Assembly: GCF_964059125.1 (NCBI RefSeq)
Contig: NZ_OZ060395.1
Location: 447,680 to 511,679 of the forward strand
Source of the DNA: Buchnera aphidicola (Eriosoma lanigerum)
GTDB lineage: Bacteria; Pseudomonadota; Gammaproteobacteria; Enterobacterales; Enterobacteriaceae
Direction: 5' to 3'
Length of the DNA stretch: 64,000 nt
Below are positions 55,311 through 64,000 of this stretch, piece by piece. The notes under the pieces were generated by a model, which was not told the DNA's origin, searched no databases, and saw only the letters and a program-made list of their open reading frames with translations. Positions within the stretch are counted from its first letter, which is position 1, and each line of letters begins with the position of its first letter. The translations under genes and the position numbers were made by a program.

Positions 55311-55921
55311 TTAATTACTCCAAAAAAATACACAAAAGTTAATACACAAATCCATATCACATCTAAAAAATGCCAAAATAAACCTAAACACTTCATTTTA
55401 ACATATATAACTTGAGTATAGTAATCTAATGTAGATAATTGAAATAACATTACTACAATCCATAACAGTCCAATTATAACATGAATTCCATGTAAACCAA
55501 TTAAAGTAAAATAAGCAGAAAGAAAAGCACTGTTTTGCGGACTATGTTGTGTTATACATAAATGAAAAAATTCATATATCTCTATACTAACAAAACTAAA
55601 ACCTAATAAAAAAGTGTTAACCAACCAAAAATAAATTAATTTTTTATTATTTTGTAAAAAATAAATCATACTCATTCCAAATGAAAATGAGCTAATTAAT
55701 AAAATAAAACTTTCAATCATCACTAATGTTAAATTAAATATTTTTTTTATGTTTATATAATCAGTAATATTAATTAATAATACTTCATATACTGCAAACA
55801 TAGTAGCAAAAATAATACAATCACTCATTAAATACAACCAAAAACCTAATATTTTTTTATTATTAAAAATATTATAATCATTAATGTTTTTGATTTGTTT
55901 TACACATGCATCATTTATCAT
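55307..55921 (-). CDS. cyoC: Cytochrome bo quinol oxidase subunit III
   Basis: 204 aa, the same length as E. coli CyoC. Five membrane helices of the heme-copper oxidase subunit III family. Conserved segments include GFWLYLMSDCIIFATMFA near the N-terminus, GLHGIHVIIGLLWI in the middle and LFWHFLDVIWICVLTFVYF at the end. It starts 7 nt after cyoB and overlaps cyoD by 4 nt. Confidence 0.95.
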   Translation of the reverse strand: MINDACVKQIKNINDYNIFNNKKILGFWLYLMSDCIIFATMFAVYEVLLINITDYINIKKIFNLTLVMIESFILLISSFSFGMSMIYFLQNNKKLIYFWLVNTFLLGFSFVSIEIYEFFHLCITQHSPQNSAFLSAYFTLIGLHGIHVIIGLLWIVVMLFQLSTLDYYTQVIYVKMKCLGLFWHFLDVIWICVLTFVYFFGVIK

Positions 55922-55928
55922 ATTAATC

Positions 55929-57887
55929 CTAATATTTATTATTATTACTTTCCATGAATTCTATTTCTTTAGATGAAATACAATATTCGTTCTCTTTATT
56001 AAAGCTATCAATTATAATACTTAAAATAATCGAAAATAACGATAAACTAAATAACCACCAAATATGCCAAATTGCAGAAAAACCAAAAAATACAGATAAT
56101 ATACCAATTATACAACCTATTGCATTATTTTTAGGCATGTGTATATCGTGATAAATAATATTAGTAGAATTATTTTTAATTTGTTTTATTCTCCAAAAAT
56201 CATCTCTATCTTTAACAATAGGTAGAACTGCAAAATTATATAATGGAGCAGGTGATGGAATTGACCATTCTAAAGTTCTTGCATCCCAAGGATCTCCTGT
56301 AATATCACAATATAATTTTCTATCTCGAATAGAAACATATAATTGAATAATTTGACAAATAATACCAAAAAAAATAATTATTACTCCAAAAGAAGCAATT
56401 GTTAACATAACATGAAAATCAGAATCTATATTCTGACTTAATCTACGAGTCATACCCATTAAACCTAATATATATAATGGAATAAAAGCTAAGAAAAAAC
56501 CAATTATCCAAAACCAAAAAGCACGTTTTCCCCATGTTTCATTAAGAATAAATCCAAACATTTTTGGAAACCAATAAGTAATTCCAGAAAAACAACCAAA
56601 GACAACTCCACCAATAATAACATTATGAAAATGAGCTACTAAAAATAAGCTATTATGCAAAACAAAATCTGCACTAGGTAACGATAATAATACACCACTC
56701 ATTCCTCCAACAGAAAAAGTAATGATAAAACCAATAGTCCATAACATAGATGAATGCATCCAAATGCGTCCTCTATACATAGTAAACAACCAATTAAATA
56801 TTTTCACTCCAGTAGGAATAGCAATAATCATAGTTGTTATTCCAAAAAAAGAATTTACACTAGCTCCTGCACCCATAGTAAAAAAATGGTGCAACCAAAC
56901 AATAAAAGATAAAATAGTAATTGAAACTGTAGCCCAAACTAAAGAAACATATCCAAATAAAGATTTTTTAGAAAAAGTAGATACTACTTCAGAAAATACA
57001 CCAAAAACAGGTAATATTAAAATATATACTTCAGGATGTCCCCAGATCCAAATTAAATTAATATACATCATCATATTACCTCCATTCTCAAATGTAAAAA
57101 AATGAAAATTAAGATAACGATCTAATGTTAGTAATAATAAAGTCAATGTTAATACAGGAAATGCAGCTAATATTAAAATATTTGTACATAAAGCTGTCCA
57201 AGAGAAAACAGGCATTTTAAATAAATTCATCCCTACTGTTCTCATCTTTAAAATTGTGACTATAAAATTAATTCCAGTTAAAGTAGTACCTATTCCAGAT
57301 AATTGCAAACTCCAAATCCAATAATCTACACCTACTCCGGGACTATATTGAATACCTGAAAGAGGTGGGTATGCTAACCATCCAGTTTTAGCAAATTCAC
57401 CAATTCCTAAAGATAAATTTATTAAAATCACACCTGTAACGGTTAACCAAAAACTTATATTATTTAATACTGGAAAAGCTACATCACGAGAACCAATCTG
57501 TAACGGAATAACTAAATTCATTAAACCAACAACTAACGGCATAGCTACAAAAAAAATCATAATTACACCATGAGCTGTAAAAATTTGATCGTAATGATGA
57601 GGTGGTAAAAACCCAGAATGTCCTAATGAAGAACAAAATTGTTGAGCTCTCATCATTAATGCATCAATGAATCCTCTAAAAAACATGATAAAAGCAACAA
57701 TAAAATACATAACAGCTATTTTTTTATGGTCAACTGAAGTAAACCATTCTAACCACAAATATTTCCATTTTTTATAATATGTAATTATAGACATGATACC
57801 CATGGACAATAAAATAATTCCTAAATAGGTACACATAATAATTGGTTCATGATATGGTACTGCTTCTAATGTCAATTTTCCAAACAT
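55929..57887 (-). CDS. cyoB: Cytochrome bo quinol oxidase subunit I
   Basis: 652 aa, E. coli 663. The catalytic, proton-pumping subunit with low-spin heme b and the heme o3/CuB centre. [17 protein letters not shown] supplies a heme b ligand. [12 protein letters not shown] holds a CuB His and the cross-linked Tyr. The next conserved pair, [11 protein letters not shown], gives two more CuB ligands, and [11 protein letters not shown] gives the heme ligands. The N-terminus [16 protein letters not shown] mirrors E. coli. It is one of the best conserved proteins in the window, so this oxidase is probably the main respiratory terminus (inference). Confidence 0.98.
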   Translation of the reverse strand: MFGKLTLEAVPYHEPIIMCTYLGIILLSMGIMSIITYYKKWKYLWLEWFTSVDHKKIAVMYFIVAFIMFFRGFIDALMMRAQQFCSSLGHSGFLPPHHYDQIFTAHGVIMIFFVAMPLVVGLMNLVIPLQIGSRDVAFPVLNNISFWLTVTGVILINLSLGIGEFAKTGWLAYPPLSGIQYSPGVGVDYWIWSLQLSGIGTTLTGINFIVTILKMRTVGMNLFKMPVFSWTALCTNILILAAFPVLTLTLLLLTLDRYLNFHFFTFENGGNMMMYINLIWIWGHPEVYILILPVFGVFSEVVSTFSKKSLFGYVSLVWATVSITILSFIVWLHHFFTMGAGASVNSFFGITTMIIAIPTGVKIFNWLFTMYRGRIWMHSSMLWTIGFIITFSVGGMSGVLLSLPSADFVLHNSLFLVAHFHNVIIGGVVFGCFSGITYWFPKMFGFILNETWGKRAFWFWIIGFFLAFIPLYILGLMGMTRRLSQNIDSDFHVMLTIASFGVIIIFFGIICQIIQLYVSIRDRKLYCDITGDPWDARTLEWSIPSPAPLYNFAVLPIVKDRDDFWRIKQIKNNSTNIIYHDIHMPKNNAIGCIIGILSVFFGFSAIWHIWWLFSLSLFSIILSIIIDSFNKENEYCISSKEIEFMESNNNKY

Positions 57888-57994
57888 TATTATATCCTTA
57901 TGATCAATTATATTTAAAATTATTTACATTCACAGTAAATAATTAACAACCCAATCTTAAAAATAAAATATAGTATTAAAATGTCAAAATATAC

Positions 57995-58849
57995 TTAATT
58001 TATAGATTTGAGAATTTTATTAAATAAATTTGGTTCAATGTTAGAGAAATGTATAATATTACTATTTTTGTTCTGTTTAGATATTTTTTTAAAATCATTA
58101 AAGGTACTCAAATATAAATCAGATGTTTTTACAATTTGAATCCAACGATAAAATCTATCATAATTATTATGAACAGTAACTATAAATTTCATATTAGAAA
58201 ATCCCTCACCGCTATAATTTGCAGATATTCCTTTATATTGACCTGAATGATTTGCAATTAAATATAATATACTTTTCATCCCTTTCATAGCATAAATTTG
58301 ACTTCCTAAAGATGGAATAAAAAATGAATTCATTACAGAAGAAGAAGTTATTTTAAATAAAATTGGAGTATTAACAGGAATAGAAATCTCATTAATAGTA
58401 GCAATATTATAATCTGGATAAATAAATAACCATCTCCAATCTAATGAAACCACTTCTATTACAATTGGACAACTCTTCTTATTAGTTATAATTGGTTTAC
58501 TTGGTTCTAAAACATGAGTAGAACTCCAAGATAATAATGCTAGTACAAAAATAATAATAATTGGTATACTCCAAATACATATTTCTATTATATTTGAATG
58601 ATTCCAATTAGGAGTATAAACTGTAATTTTATTTGATTCTCTATATTTCCAAATAAAATACAATGTCATAACAATCACAGGTATAACAATTAACAACATC
58701 ATTGTTAATGATGATAATATAATTAAATGTTGTTGTCTTACTATATCTCCTTTAGGAGACAATATACCATTAGAACAACCACCTAAAAATAAAATCATCA
58801 TTATTAATGAAATTTTTTTTAAAATATAATTTTTTTTTATTAAATTCAT
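57995..58849 (-). CDS. cyoA: Cytochrome bo quinol oxidase subunit II (lipoprotein)
   Basis: About 284 aa from the chosen start, E. coli 315. It begins MNLIKKNYILKK, then a hydrophobic stretch ending in the lipobox LGGC, so it is a Lgt substrate. Two membrane helices follow, then a periplasmic cupredoxin domain with WRWLFIYPDYNIAT and the segment SGQYKGISANYSGEGFSNM, which lacks the CuA cysteines, as expected for a quinol oxidase. The frame extends to a GTG at 58879, but ATG 58849 has GAGG at the right distance. First gene of the operon. cyoB follows after 107 nt. Confidence 0.95.
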   Translation of the reverse strand: MNLIKKNYILKKISLIMMILFLGGCSNGILSPKGDIVRQQHLIILSSLTMMLLIVIPVIVMTLYFIWKYRESNKITVYTPNWNHSNIIEICIWSIPIIIIFVLALLSWSSTHVLEPSKPIITNKKSCPIVIEVVSLDWRWLFIYPDYNIATINEISIPVNTPILFKITSSSVMNSFFIPSLGSQIYAMKGMKSILYLIANHSGQYKGISANYSGEGFSNMKFIVTVHNNYDRFYRWIQIVKTSDLYLSTFNDFKKISKQNKNSNIIHFSNIEPNLFNKILKSIN

Positions 58850-59389
58850 GACAAACCTCAATACAAAACCACTTAACACTTAATTTAATAAAATTTTACA
58901 ATGCATGTTTTAAAATTAACATAAATTAAAAATTACATTATTCATAACTAATTAAATTATTAAAAAAAAATAAACTTAAAACAAAACATGAAGATATATA
59001 ATCATGAAATAATTAAATATAAATTACACACAATATAATTTATGTTATAAAAAATAAAAATTTTATTTTATAATATTTATATCATTAAAATATACTGTTT
59101 ATTAAACATAATAACTATTATTAATAATGAAATATAATTATTAAATTACATTTCATATATATATATACATAAATTATTCAATTGAAATGTATATTAAATA
59201 AAATGTAATAAAATTACATATTTTTTGAAATATATAATACAGTAGTAAAATTTATATAACAAATATATAAGAATATAAATTTAAATTAATATTTTTATAA
59301 AATTACTAAAAAATAAATGTATATATATATCAATATAGTCACTTAAAACATAAAATTAAATATATATTATTAATATACTAAATACTAAT
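58850..59389. other. 540-bp divergent region between cyoA and bolA
   Basis: No gene or RNA is recognisable. It must carry the cyo operon promoter (leftward) and the bolA promoter (rightward). No binding site for ArcA or FNR can be singled out in the A/T-rich background. ampG, upstream of cyoA in E. coli, is not present. Confidence 0.5.
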
Positions 59390-59701
59390 ATGATTAAAGT
59401 AAAAATTAAAGAAATACTTCAAGAAAAACTTAATCCAAATTTTATCAAAATTTCAAATCATAGTAATAAACATAAAATCAAAAAATTTCATATACATCTT
59501 ACACATCTACAAATTATTGTTGTTAGTAAATTATTTGTAAATCAATCAATAATAAATAGACATAGAATGGTACAAAATATTATCAATACATATATCCAAC
59601 AATATATTTATAGTATTTCCTTGTATACATATACAAATGAAGAATGGAAAAACATTCATCTAAATAAGATATTTTGTATATCTTGCATAAATAAAAAATA
59701 G
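59390..59701 (+). CDS. bolA: BolA-family protein
   Basis: 103 aa, E. coli 105. BolA proteins pair with monothiol glutaredoxins in Fe-S/redox handling and in E. coli also act as transcriptional regulators. The class II KH-like fold landmarks are present: IVVSKLFVNQSIINRHRMVQN, matching the helix with the conserved His of the HRM motif, and TYTNEEW near the C-terminus. The remaining positions are drifted. The position upstream of tig is as in E. coli. Confidence 0.9.
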   Translation: MIKVKIKEILQEKLNPNFIKISNHSNKHKIKKFHIHLTHLQIIVVSKLFVNQSIINRHRMVQNIINTYIQQYIYSISLYTYTNEEWKNIHLNKIFCISCINKK

Positions 59702-59791
59702 TTAATAGTTTTATATACAAATATTTGTATTCATATTTAAAAAATTAATATTTATCAAGATTAAATATAAAAAAACAAAAAATAAATAAAA

Positions 59792-59836
59792 ATATCTATA
59801 TGCTGTCATCTAGACGATATACCGACTTATAGATAT
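59792..59836 (+). other. Inverted repeat with a G/C-enriched loop in the tig upstream region
   Basis: Nine-bp perfect arms ATATCTATA (59792-59800) and TATAGATAT (59828-59836) enclose a 27-nt loop carrying GTCATCT, TCTAGAC and CCGAC, far richer in G/C than surrounding spacer DNA. It lies about 115 nt before the tig ATG. It may be a regulatory leader structure or a bolA terminator. There is no T-run. Confidence 0.4.
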
Positions 59837-59949
59837 AATATTATTAAGTTAACTTAACTAATATACATATACATTAACTTTATCATTTTTAATTTATAAT
59901 AATGTGCTTTTTATGTCTATGATAAAATCATTTTTTTTGGAGTTACAAA

Positions 59950-61260
59950 ATGCATGTTGTAACAACACCACAACAAACTTGCAATAATTGCATAGAAATT
60001 ACAATATCATCAGAAATAATTAAGAAACAAATAGCAATTGAATTAAAAAAAACTAGAAATGAAATTAAAATAAATGGTTTTAGAAAAGGGAAAATACCTA
60101 TTTCTATAATCAAACAAGATTATTTGGATACAATAGAAAAAAATGTAATTAATCATTTAATGCAATATTATTTTTTAAAATTTATCAAAGAAAAAAATAT
60201 AAATATTATAGGAAAACCTACATATAATATACGACAATATCAACCTGAAAAAATATTGATTTATTCAATTTATTTTGAAAAATATCCAAAATTTGATTTA
60301 AAATATCCAAAAAAAAAAGAGATAAAACAATTATCTATTCAAATTACTGAAAATGATATAAAACAAACTATTCAAAACATCCATAATAAACAAAAAAAAA
60401 TATGGATAAAAGTAAATCGAGCAATTAAAAATAAAGATTTAATTACTATTAATTATCAATTATTAATTAAAAATAAAATATTACATAAATACACTAAAAA
60501 AAATTTTCAATTTATTATTGGAAATAATTCTATATTACCAACTATAGAACAATCGATATTAAATAAAAAAATAGGAGACTACATTGAATTATATATTATG
60601 TTTCCTATCAATCATTGTGATCAAGAAATACAAGGAAAAAAAATTCATACACAAATATACATCAAAAATATTGAAGAATTAAATTATCAAAAATATCAAA
60701 AAAATAATATTATTATAAATAAAAATAAATATCAAAGTTTTAATGATCAATATAAGATCATTAAAAACAAAATTAACATTGAAGTTGAAAAAATTAAAAA
60801 AAATTATTTAAAGAATCAGATAATATCAAAATTACTAAAAGAAAATTTAATTAATATACCTAACCAACTATTAATGGAAACTATAACTAACTTACAAAAT
60901 GAAAACATTAAAATATACAAAGAACAAGGAGAACCAGTATTATCATTACATATTAATAATCAAAATTTTCAAAAAAAAGCAATAGAAATAATTACTATAC
61001 AACTATTACTAAAAAAAATTATTGATATTAATCACATAAATATTGATGAAAAAGTCTATAACATACTAAATACTAATTTAGAATCTAAATCAAACAATGA
61101 AAAAAAAATAAAAAAACTATATTCTAATATTCATTTTATAAAATCAATCAAAAATATGATTTTTGAAGAAACAGCTTATGAATTGTTGTTAAAACAATTT
61201 AATTTAATAAAATTAAAATGTAATTTTCAAGAAGCTTTAATTCATATACAAAATGTATAA
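59950..61260 (+). CDS. tig: Trigger factor chaperone
   Basis: 436 aa, E. coli 432. A ribosome-bound chaperone for nascent chains. The N-terminal ribosome-binding domain (1 to about 115) includes the exit-site signature GFRKGKIP near residue 45. The middle FKBP-like peptidyl-prolyl isomerase domain (about 150-245) and the long helical C-terminal arms follow. The arms are strongly drifted and lysine-rich. GGAG lies about 8 nt before the ATG. It heads the tig-clpP-clpX-lon block. Confidence 0.93.
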   Translation: MHVVTTPQQTCNNCIEITISSEIIKKQIAIELKKTRNEIKINGFRKGKIPISIIKQDYLDTIEKNVINHLMQYYFLKFIKEKNINIIGKPTYNIRQYQPEKILIYSIYFEKYPKFDLKYPKKKEIKQLSIQITENDIKQTIQNIHNKQKKIWIKVNRAIKNKDLITINYQLLIKNKILHKYTKKNFQFIIGNNSILPTIEQSILNKKIGDYIELYIMFPINHCDQEIQGKKIHTQIYIKNIEELNYQKYQKNNIIINKNKYQSFNDQYKIIKNKINIEVEKIKKNYLKNQIISKLLKENLINIPNQLLMETITNLQNENIKIYKEQGEPVLSLHINNQNFQKKAIEIITIQLLLKKIIDINHINIDEKVYNILNTNLESKSNNEKKIKKLYSNIHFIKSIKNMIFEETAYELLLKQFNLIKLKCNFQEALIHIQNV

Positions 61261-61421
61261 TAACAATTTTAAATTGTCTAAATTATTATTTTAAATATGA
61301 ATATTATACAATAAACATATTATAATGAAACTATTTTTTATCACTAATCCTTAGTTTAAAAAACTGATATTCTTATTGTATGTTTATTACTTCATTTAAC
61401 CAATAAAAATTTTGGAACATC

Positions 61422-62066
61422 ATGTTTAATATTAAAAATATGTCCAATATCAAAAAAAATCACAATAATAATGTAAATTATATTCCTATAGTAGTTGAAC
61501 AAACTATAAAAGGAGAAAGAGCATATGACATTTTTTCTAGACTATTAACAGAAAGAATTATTTTCATTAATGGTATTATTGACGATACATTAGCAAACTT
61601 AGTTATAGCTCAACTTTTATTTTTAGAATCTGAAAACACAAAAAAAGATATCTATTTATATATTAATTCACCAGGAGGTATAATTACTGCAGGTTTATCG
61701 ATTTATGATACTATGCAATTTATTGCACCAGATATTAATACTATTTGTATCGGACAAGCTTGTTCAATGGGGGCTTTTCTTTTAACTGCAGGAAAAAAAG
61801 GAAAAAGATTTTCATTACCAAATTCTCAAATTATGATTCATCAACCTTTAGGTGGATATCAAGGACAAACTACAGATATAGAAATACATACAAAAGAAAT
61901 GGTTAAAATTAAAAATAAAATTAATGAAATTATTTCTATACATACTGGAAAAAACTTAAATATAATTAAAAAAGATACAGAACGTGATTGTTTTTTTACT
62001 GCCAAAGAAGCAATGCAATATGGATTAATTGATAATATTTTAACTAAAAGATTAATTGATAATTAA
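61422..62066 (+). CDS. clpP: ATP-dependent Clp protease proteolytic subunit
   Basis: 214 aa, E. coli 207. A tetradecameric serine protease working with ClpX. The catalytic Ser lies in [11 protein letters not shown] (E. coli has GQAASMGAF, so the preceding Ala is Cys). The catalytic His is in [13 protein letters not shown], and the Asp is in the later helical part. [21 protein letters not shown] is the substrate-binding strand region. The N-terminal propeptide differs from E. coli. A GGA precedes the ATG. clpX starts 50 nt downstream. Confidence 0.96.
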   Translation: MFNIKNMSNIKKNHNNNVNYIPIVVEQTIKGERAYDIFSRLLTERIIFINGIIDDTLANLVIAQLLFLESENTKKDIYLYINSPGGIITAGLSIYDTMQFIAPDINTICIGQACSMGAFLLTAGKKGKRFSLPNSQIMIHQPLGGYQGQTTDIEIHTKEMVKIKNKINEIISIHTGKNLNIIKKDTERDCFFTAKEAMQYGLIDNILTKRLIDN

Positions 62067-62116
62067 CTATAAAATTAAGAAATAATATATATAACAAATC
62101 AATCACGAGGTAAATA

Positions 62117-63388
62117 ATGTCAGATCATCAAAAAGATGATAACCGGAAAATACTATTTTGTTCTTTTTGTAACAAAAAACAACAAGAAATACAACAATTA
62201 ATAGCTGGACCATCCGCATATATCTGTAATGAATGTATTAAATTATCATATGAAATTATTAATCAAAAAATAATAGAAAATACAATAAATAAAACTGATG
62301 ATTATAAGATACTTACTCCTCATCAAATTAAAACACATTTAGATCAATACATTATAGGACAAAAACAAGCTAAAAAAATCCTGTCTGTAGCAGTATATAA
62401 TCACTATAAAAAAATTCAATATTTAAAAATGAATGACAAAGAAATAGAATTAGAAAAAAGTAATATTTTACTAATTGGTCCTACTGGAAGTGGTAAAACA
62501 TTGTTAGCTGAAATTTTAGCTAAATTACTTGATGTTCCTTTTTCTATAGCAGATGCAACGAATTTGACTGAATCTGGATATGTTGGAGAAGATGTAGAAA
62601 ATATTTTACTAAAATTATTACAACAATGTTCATTTAATGTAAAAAAAGCAGAATTAGGAATTATTTATATAGATGAAATTGATAAAATTACTAAAAAATC
62701 TGAAAATATATCAATTACTAGAGATGTTTCTGGAGAAGGTGTACAACAATCTTTACTAAAATTAATAGAAGGAACTATAGCTAACGTTCCTCCTAATGGA
62801 GGAAGAAAACATCCACAACAAGAATACATAAAAATTAATACATCAAAAATTCTATTTATATGTGGAGGAACTTTTGTTGGATTAGAAAAAATAATTGAAA
62901 ATAGAAAAAACAAGCAATCAAAAATTGGATTTCAAGCTAGTATTAACACAAAAAAATATAATAATACTTTATTAAATCAAGTTCAAACTGAAGATTTAAT
63001 TAAATTTGGTTTTATTCCTGAATTCATTGGAAGATTACCAATCATAATTACATTACATGAGTTAAATCAAGAATCATTAGTACAAATTTTATCTCAACCT
63101 AAAAATGCTTTACTTAAACAATATAAAAAATTATTTGATTTAGAAGGAGTTGAATTAATATTTGATGATCATGCTATAATTGCAATTGCTCAAAAAGCAA
63201 TATTAAAAAAAACAGGAGCTCGTAGTTTACGTGCTATATTAGAAACAATTTTACTAGAAACAATGTATAATTTACCTTCATTAAGTAATGTTAAACAAGT
63301 TTTTATCAATCAATCTGTTATATCTGGAAAATCATTACCAATATTAATATATAAAAATGAAGATAATACCATAACATCTAATAAGTAA
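62117..63388 (+). CDS. clpX: ATP-dependent unfoldase ClpX
   Basis: 423 aa, E. coli 424. An AAA+ hexamer that unfolds substrates and feeds them to ClpP. The N-terminal zinc-binding domain has CSFCNKKQ and CNEC. Walker A is [12 protein letters not shown], Walker [11 protein letters not shown], and pore loop 1 is in SGYVGEDVE. The ClpP-contacting IGF loop is visible as IGF in SKIGFQAS. Sensor 2 is GARSLRAI. All functional landmarks are intact. GAGG precedes the ATG. Confidence 0.97.
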   Translation: MSDHQKDDNRKILFCSFCNKKQQEIQQLIAGPSAYICNECIKLSYEIINQKIIENTINKTDDYKILTPHQIKTHLDQYIIGQKQAKKILSVAVYNHYKKIQYLKMNDKEIELEKSNILLIGPTGSGKTLLAEILAKLLDVPFSIADATNLTESGYVGEDVENILLKLLQQCSFNVKKAELGIIYIDEIDKITKKSENISITRDVSGEGVQQSLLKLIEGTIANVPPNGGRKHPQQEYIKINTSKILFICGGTFVGLEKIIENRKNKQSKIGFQASINTKKYNNTLLNQVQTEDLIKFGFIPEFIGRLPIIITLHELNQESLVQILSQPKNALLKQYKKLFDLEGVELIFDDHAIIAIAQKAILKKTGARSLRAILETILLETMYNLPSLSNVKQVFINQSVISGKSLPILIYKNEDNTITSNK

Positions 63389-63567
63389 AATTCAATAAAT
63401 AAATGTTATTTAATACAATAAAAATATTACTCTAATGTCATCTGAATATAATTAATATTAAATCTCAAATATCTATTCCGACATACTCTACTGGTTATGG
63501 ATTTCATTATGATACTTAATTAATTTTATAATCCTTTATTAAGTGTAAAAAAAAAAGAGAGAAATCT

Positions 63568-64000
63568 ATGAATATTGAGTGTTCTCAACGCACTGAAATT
63601 CCTGTATTACCATTAAGAGACGTTGTCGTATATCCATATATGGTAATTCCGTTATTTGTAGGTCGTGAAAAATCAATTAGATGTATTGAAGCAGCTATGG
63701 ATAATGATAAAAAAATTATGCTAGTAGCTCAAAAAGAAGCCTCTACCGATGAACCTAGTATTAACGATTTATTTAATATAGGAACTGTTTCATCCATTTT
63801 ACAAATGCTACAACTACCTGATGGTACAGTAAAAGTATTAGTAGAAGGTCTACAAAGAGCTAATATTCAATCATTAATAAATAATGGAAATTATTTTCTT
63901 GCTAAAATAGAATGGATTATTTCTCCTACAATAGAAGAAAAACAGCAAAAAATCTTAGTTCAAACAACAATTAATACATTTAAAAATTATATAAAAATTA
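63568..64000 (+). CDS. lon: ATP-dependent protease Lon, N-terminal part (runs off the window edge)
   Basis: Partial gene. The 144 codons from ATG 63568 match the Lon N-terminal substrate-binding domain closely: EIPVLPLRDVVVYPYMVIPL, FVGREKSIR, KKIMLVAQKEAS and LPDGTVKVLVEGLQRA. The frame is open to base 64000. GAGAG sits about 8 nt before the ATG. The AAA+ and protease domains lie beyond the window. A TATAAT at 63527-63532 could be the -10 box, but I see no convincing -35 or heat-shock (sigma32) element. Confidence 0.96.
   Translation, partial: MNIECSQRTEIPVLPLRDVVVYPYMVIPLFVGREKSIRCIEAAMDNDKKIMLVAQKEASTDEPSINDLFNIGTVSSILQMLQLPDGTVKVLVEGLQRANIQSLINNGNYFLAKIEWIISPTIEEKQQKILVQTTINTFKNYIKI

Noticed and set aside
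56722..57105. A 127-aa plus-strand frame inside cyoB
   Set aside because: It is antisense to a highly conserved part of CyoB, where codon constraint leaves the opposite strand open. No start signal or family match.
59801..59827. A MetJ box upstream of tig, suggested by TCTAGACG
   Set aside because: Only one partial 8-mer resembles AGACGTCT, MetJ needs tandem boxes, and tig is not a methionine gene.

Overview
The window is a 64 kb piece of chromosome from an extremely AT-rich, reduced gammaproteobacterial genome. Almost every gene is a close match to an Escherichia coli housekeeping gene. Intergenic DNA is nearly pure A/T. I see no insertion sequence, prophage, CRISPR array, restriction system or laterally acquired cassette. 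The gene content fits Buchnera aphidicola, the primary endosymbiont of aphids: sulfate-to-cysteine, lysine, arginine and riboflavin genes are kept, cyoABCDE is kept, and the order pgk-fbaA-mscS-recC-recB-recD-argA is preserved. I infer Buchnera from recalled gene order and not from a database search. Another insect nutritional endosymbiont is the main alternative.

Layout. 1-4756 (minus): siroheme and sulfite reduction, cysJ-cysI-cysH-cysG. 5052-12064: mutS (-), dsbA (+), polA (+) and engB (-), for repair, disulfide formation, replication and ribosome assembly. 12528-16410: typA (+), gmk (-), ygfZ (-). 16705-22551 (plus): prfB-lysS, lysA, lgt-thyA. 22667-31059 (plus): miaB, ybeY, corC, leuS, holA, tusA. 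31328-37536: asd (-), yhgN, pgk, fbaA, mscS. 37728-47883: recC, recB and recD (+) facing argA (-). 48115-51343: initiator tRNA (-), then ribH, ribD, nusB (+). 52276-58849: a YajR-like exporter (-), tusE (+) and the cyoABCDE operon (-). 59390-64000 (plus): bolA, tig, clpP, clpX and the start of lon.

How the genes work together. CysJ/I/H/G reduce activated sulfate to sulfide for cysteine. Asd and LysA belong to the diaminopimelate/lysine route, ArgA starts arginine synthesis, and RibH/RibD make riboflavin precursors. These are typical nutritional-symbiont functions. Cytochrome bo oxidase provides respiration. TusA/TusE, MiaB, YgfZ and YbeY serve tRNA and rRNA modification. Trigger factor, ClpXP and Lon form a protein quality-control block.

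The notable signals are degenerative or regulatory, not a new system. Two genes (engB, recC) are broken only by a frameshift in or next to a poly(A) tract. Pol I has lost all its proofreading carboxylates. The LeuRS editing pocket has lost its conserved residues. prfB has lost its programmed frameshift by a clean one-base change. A 19-bp perfect palindrome lies upstream of mscS. I found no convincing previously undescribed multi-gene system.
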